Below, piece by piece: positions 62,104-64,000 of a DNA stretch of 64,000 nucleotides; position 1 is the stretch's first letter; each line of letters starts with the position of its first letter. The notes beneath the pieces were generated by a model, which saw nothing but the letters and a program-made list of their open reading frames with translations, did no database searches and was not told where the DNA came from. Source of the stretch: Acidobacteriota bacterium (lineage in GTDB: Bacteria; Acidobacteriota; Thermoanaerobaculia; Multivoradales; JBCCEF01); contig JBCCHV010000004.1 in the NCBI GenBank assembly GCA_039028635.1, positions 25,385-89,384 of the forward strand. The letters are read 5' to 3'. The position numbers and the translations under genes are program-made.

Positions 62104-62693
62104 GTCGCGGTTTCGAGCTCTTGCCCCTCGAGTGCCCGAGCTGCGGCGAAACCCTCGGTGGCGACGCCGTCGACGTGGTGTTCTACTGCGTCGCCTGCCG
62201 GTCCGGTCACCGGGTGGTGGAGGATCGCTTGGAGCCGGTGGAGGTGAGCTTCGCGTCGTGGCCGCAGGGCGCGGCGGAAGGCTACCTGCCCTTCTGGAGT
62301 CTCGATGCCAAGGTCGAGATTCGCCAACGCAAGGCCTCCGGCGGACATATCCGACGATTTCTGAGCGGTGGTGGCGAGGCGCCCCTCGAGCGCTTCCTGG
62401 TGCCCGCCTATCCCCTGGCTCTCGCCGAGGCGGTCAACGCCACCCTTGCCCTCAGCCGTCATCTGCCGCCGGCTGCCGAGCGTCTCGGGGAGGGGCTCAC
62501 CGGGGGCTCCGTGGAGGTGGTCGATGCTCAGAAGATGGCCCGCTACTGCGTCATCGCGGCCGAGGCTCGCCAGCCGGACACCCTGCGCGAGTTCGACTTC
62601 CACGTCGAGTTCGGGAAAGTCCGGCTGCTCGGCATCCCTTACCAGACGAAGGATGGGCGCCGGGTCGACGTCCTGACCCGGCACGCCATTTAG
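62100..62693 (+). CDS. Soluble zinc-ribbon protein (third of three)
   Basis: 197 residues from ATG 62100, overlapping the previous stop. N-terminal zinc ribbon CPSCGETLGGDAVDVVFYCVAC, then a soluble domain with GYLPFWSLDAKVEIRQR, PLERFLVPAYPLALAEAVNATLALSRHLP and a C-terminal VRLLGIPYQTKDGRRVDVLTRHAI. It lacks the membrane tail of its two neighbours. The PFW...LVPAYPL pattern recalls theirs. Probably a cytoplasmic partner in the same complex. The TAG stop is the first triplet of a repeat element B remnant. Confidence 0.8.
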   Translation: MSRGFELLPLECPSCGETLGGDAVDVVFYCVACRSGHRVVEDRLEPVEVSFASWPQGAAEGYLPFWSLDAKVEIRQRKASGGHIRRFLSGGGEAPLERFLVPAYPLALAEAVNATLALSRHLPPAAERLGEGLTGGSVEVVDAQKMARYCVIAAEARQPDTLREFDFHVEFGKVRLLGIPYQTKDGRRVDVLTRHAI

Positions 62694-62728
62694 CAGGCTG
62701 TCTTTCCAGGGGGCTAGCGCCCCGCTAC
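62691..62728. repeat. Dispersed element B, remnant (copy 3)
   Basis: TAGCAGGCTGTCTTTCCAGG followed by GGGCTAGCGCCCC matches the left end of 13482-13821 for about 38 bp. Its TAG is the stop of the zinc-ribbon gene. The large terminator hairpin is absent, though GGGGGCTAGCGCCCC is itself self-complementary. Confidence 0.7.
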
Positions 62729-62754
62729 AATACTGCCCCTTACGGGGGACGCTG

Positions 62755-64000
62755 ATGTACGAACCGGGAACCGTTCTCGACGGCAAGTATGAGATCGACA
62801 GCTCGCTCGGAGCGGGCGGCATGGGAGACGTGTACCTGGTGCGCCATCTCCATCTCGACGAGAAGCGGGTGGTCAAGGTGCTGCGTCAGGATGTCGCCAC
62901 GGATCCGGATCACAACAAGCGCTTCCAGCGCGAGGCGCGCCTGGCGACCCAGGTCAAGCATGCCAACGTCGCCATCCTCTACGATTTCGCGCAGCTCCCG
63001 GAAGGCAGCTTCTACATGGTCTGGGAGTATGTCGACGGTGCCGAGATCGGACGCGAGCTCGACACTCGTGGGGTCTTTCCGATTCCTCTCGCCATCGACC
63101 TCGGGATCCAGGCCTTGCGCGGCCTCGAGACGATTCATTCGGTCGGGGTGATCCATCGCGATATCAGTCCCGACAACCTGATGATCACCCGCGACGTGCG
63201 CGGCAAGGAACGGGTCAAGATCATCGACCTCGGTCTCGCCAAGGGGCTGGCGCCGGATCCCAACTTCGAGATCACCCAGGTCGGGACCTTCATGGGGAAG
63301 CTGCGCTACTGCTCGCCGGAGCAGGCCGACTCTGGCAAGGTCGCCCTCGACCCGCGCAGCGATCTCTACTCCCTGGCGCTGGTGCTCTACGAAATGATCT
63401 GCGGCATGCCGGCCTTCGAGCAGGGCGACCGGCCCGCCTTCGTTTTCCAGCGGCTGACCCAGAATCCGCTGTCGATGGTTGGGCGCAATCCCCGGGTTTC
63501 GGTGCCGCGCTCCCTCGACCAGGTGCTGCAGACGGCGCTGCGGCCGGACCGCGAGGATCGCTTCCCCAACGCCATTCGTTTCATCGAGGCGCTCGAGCGG
63601 GTGGGGCGGTCGATGAACGACCTGGCGACCCGCGAGATGCCGATCACCCTCGACGCTCGGCCACCGGCCGAGCCGATTCCGCGCTCGACGTCGGAGCTGT
63701 CCTCCGTCGAGCGGGAGAGCCTGATGCGACGTATCGATGCTGCCGCCCATCGCGTGCGGGAAACCACCAAGGTGCTCGATCGCCTGTCGATGTTGATCGA
63801 GGCGGGCGAGCTCGGCGAGGCGCGCGAGGCCATCGAGTCCCTCGAGGCGACCAATCCCAACGCCCGCGGCCTGCCGGACCTGCGCGCCCGCCTCGAGGAG
63901 GCGGAGCAGAGCGAGGCGCGGCGGCGGGGTCGGCGGGAGCTCGAGCAGATGCTCTCCAACTACATCAAGAACAAGCAGCTTCCGCTCGCTGAGCTGGCCT
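62755..64000 (+). CDS. Cytoplasmic Ser/Thr protein kinase, 3' end outside window
   Basis: The frame from ATG 62755 is open to the window end (415 residues seen). A complete Hanks-type kinase domain begins at once: LGAGGMGDVYLV, RVVKVLR (Lys), VIHRDISPDNLMI (HRD intact), IIDLGLAKG (DLG for DFG) and GKLRYCSPEQ, PRSDLYSLALVLYEMICG. After residue ~280 comes a helical region with a coiled coil (RVRETTKVLDRLSMLIEAGELGEAREAIESLE) that may start a TPR-like array. The start lies 61 bp after the zinc-ribbon operon, so the kinase could regulate the SPFH/zinc-ribbon module. Confidence 0.92.
   Translation, partial: MYEPGTVLDGKYEIDSSLGAGGMGDVYLVRHLHLDEKRVVKVLRQDVATDPDHNKRFQREARLATQVKHANVAILYDFAQLPEGSFYMVWEYVDGAEIGRELDTRGVFPIPLAIDLGIQALRGLETIHSVGVIHRDISPDNLMITRDVRGKERVKIIDLGLAKGLAPDPNFEITQVGTFMGKLRYCSPEQADSGKVALDPRSDLYSLALVLYEMICGMPAFEQGDRPAFVFQRLTQNPLSMVGRNPRVSVPRSLDQVLQTALRPDREDRFPNAIRFIEALERVGRSMNDLATREMPITLDARPPAEPIPRSTSELSSVERESLMRRIDAAAHRVRETTKVLDRLSMLIEAGELGEAREAIESLEATNPNARGLPDLRARLEEAEQSEARRRGRRELEQMLSNYIKNKQLPLAELA

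Overview
The window is about 64 kb of GC-rich bacterial chromosome with dense coding on both strands and many overlapping start/stop codons. The complete division and cell-wall (dcw) cluster, a MurE with a meso-DAP type DNPR motif, an RND efflux pump, lipoproteins and a FecR/LysM protein point to a Gram-negative (diderm) organism. The mix of secreted prolyl oligopeptidase, subtilases and metalloproteases, TPR-CHAT protein, WG-repeat protein, receptor Ser/Thr kinases and a recurring DGFESG protein tail fits Acidobacteriota, perhaps class Thermoanaerobaculia. This placement is inferred from gene content, not from a marker-gene comparison. I saw no rRNA, tRNA, CRISPR array, transposase or phage genes.

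Layout. 1-4169: end of an RND adaptor and its inner-membrane pump. 4336-15921: mostly minus-strand genes, including a prolyl oligopeptidase, vitamin B12-type binding protein, M23 peptidase, peptidase-MA-like protein, WG-repeat protein, a small ECF sigma/anti-sigma pair, thioredoxin-like protein, RidA and an SGNH hydrolase; a SprT-like gene on the plus strand lies among them. 16039-32259: the dcw cluster mraZ-rsmH-ftsL-ftsI-murE-murF-mraY-murD-ftsW-murG-murC-ftsQ-ftsA-ftsZ, preceded by MraZ-type operator repeats; murB and ddl are missing from it. 32364-34029: VanZ-like, M15-like and L,D-transpeptidase genes. 34237-40406: a secreted subtilase, TetR regulator with a perfect palindromic operator, membrane protein, RidA and a metzincin-like protease.

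40498-49475 is an accessory block: ECF sigma factor, membrane anti-sigma-like protein and a lipoprotein TPR-CHAT protease, then, beyond a strong terminator, a leaderless S8 protease-like protein, a small protein with a long amphipathic C-terminal helix and a cysteine-rich secreted protein. 49553-57187 is a signalling block: a minus-strand operon (sensor Ser/Thr kinase, Ig-like protein, LysM-FecR protein) diverges from a sigma-54 activator with a degenerate receiver. A near-consensus sigma-54 promoter follows directly and leads into DUF937, BON-LysM and DUF4332 genes. 57416-64000 holds two unknown genes, an SPFH/zinc-ribbon gene, three consecutive zinc-ribbon genes (two of them membrane proteins) and a Ser/Thr kinase cut by the window end; it resembles the YdjG/YdjI-type envelope-stress modules.

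Two families of short intergenic elements recur. Element A (about 180 bp, three copies, one partial) and element B (about 340-400 bp, two copies plus a remnant) both begin with TAG, and in six cases that TAG is the stop codon of the adjacent gene. In element B the TAG leads straight into a 22-bp terminator hairpin. The best candidates for something undescribed are these stop-codon-anchored elements, the sigma/anti-sigma/TPR-CHAT plus S8 block, and the kinase/pseudo-receiver/sigma-54 circuit.
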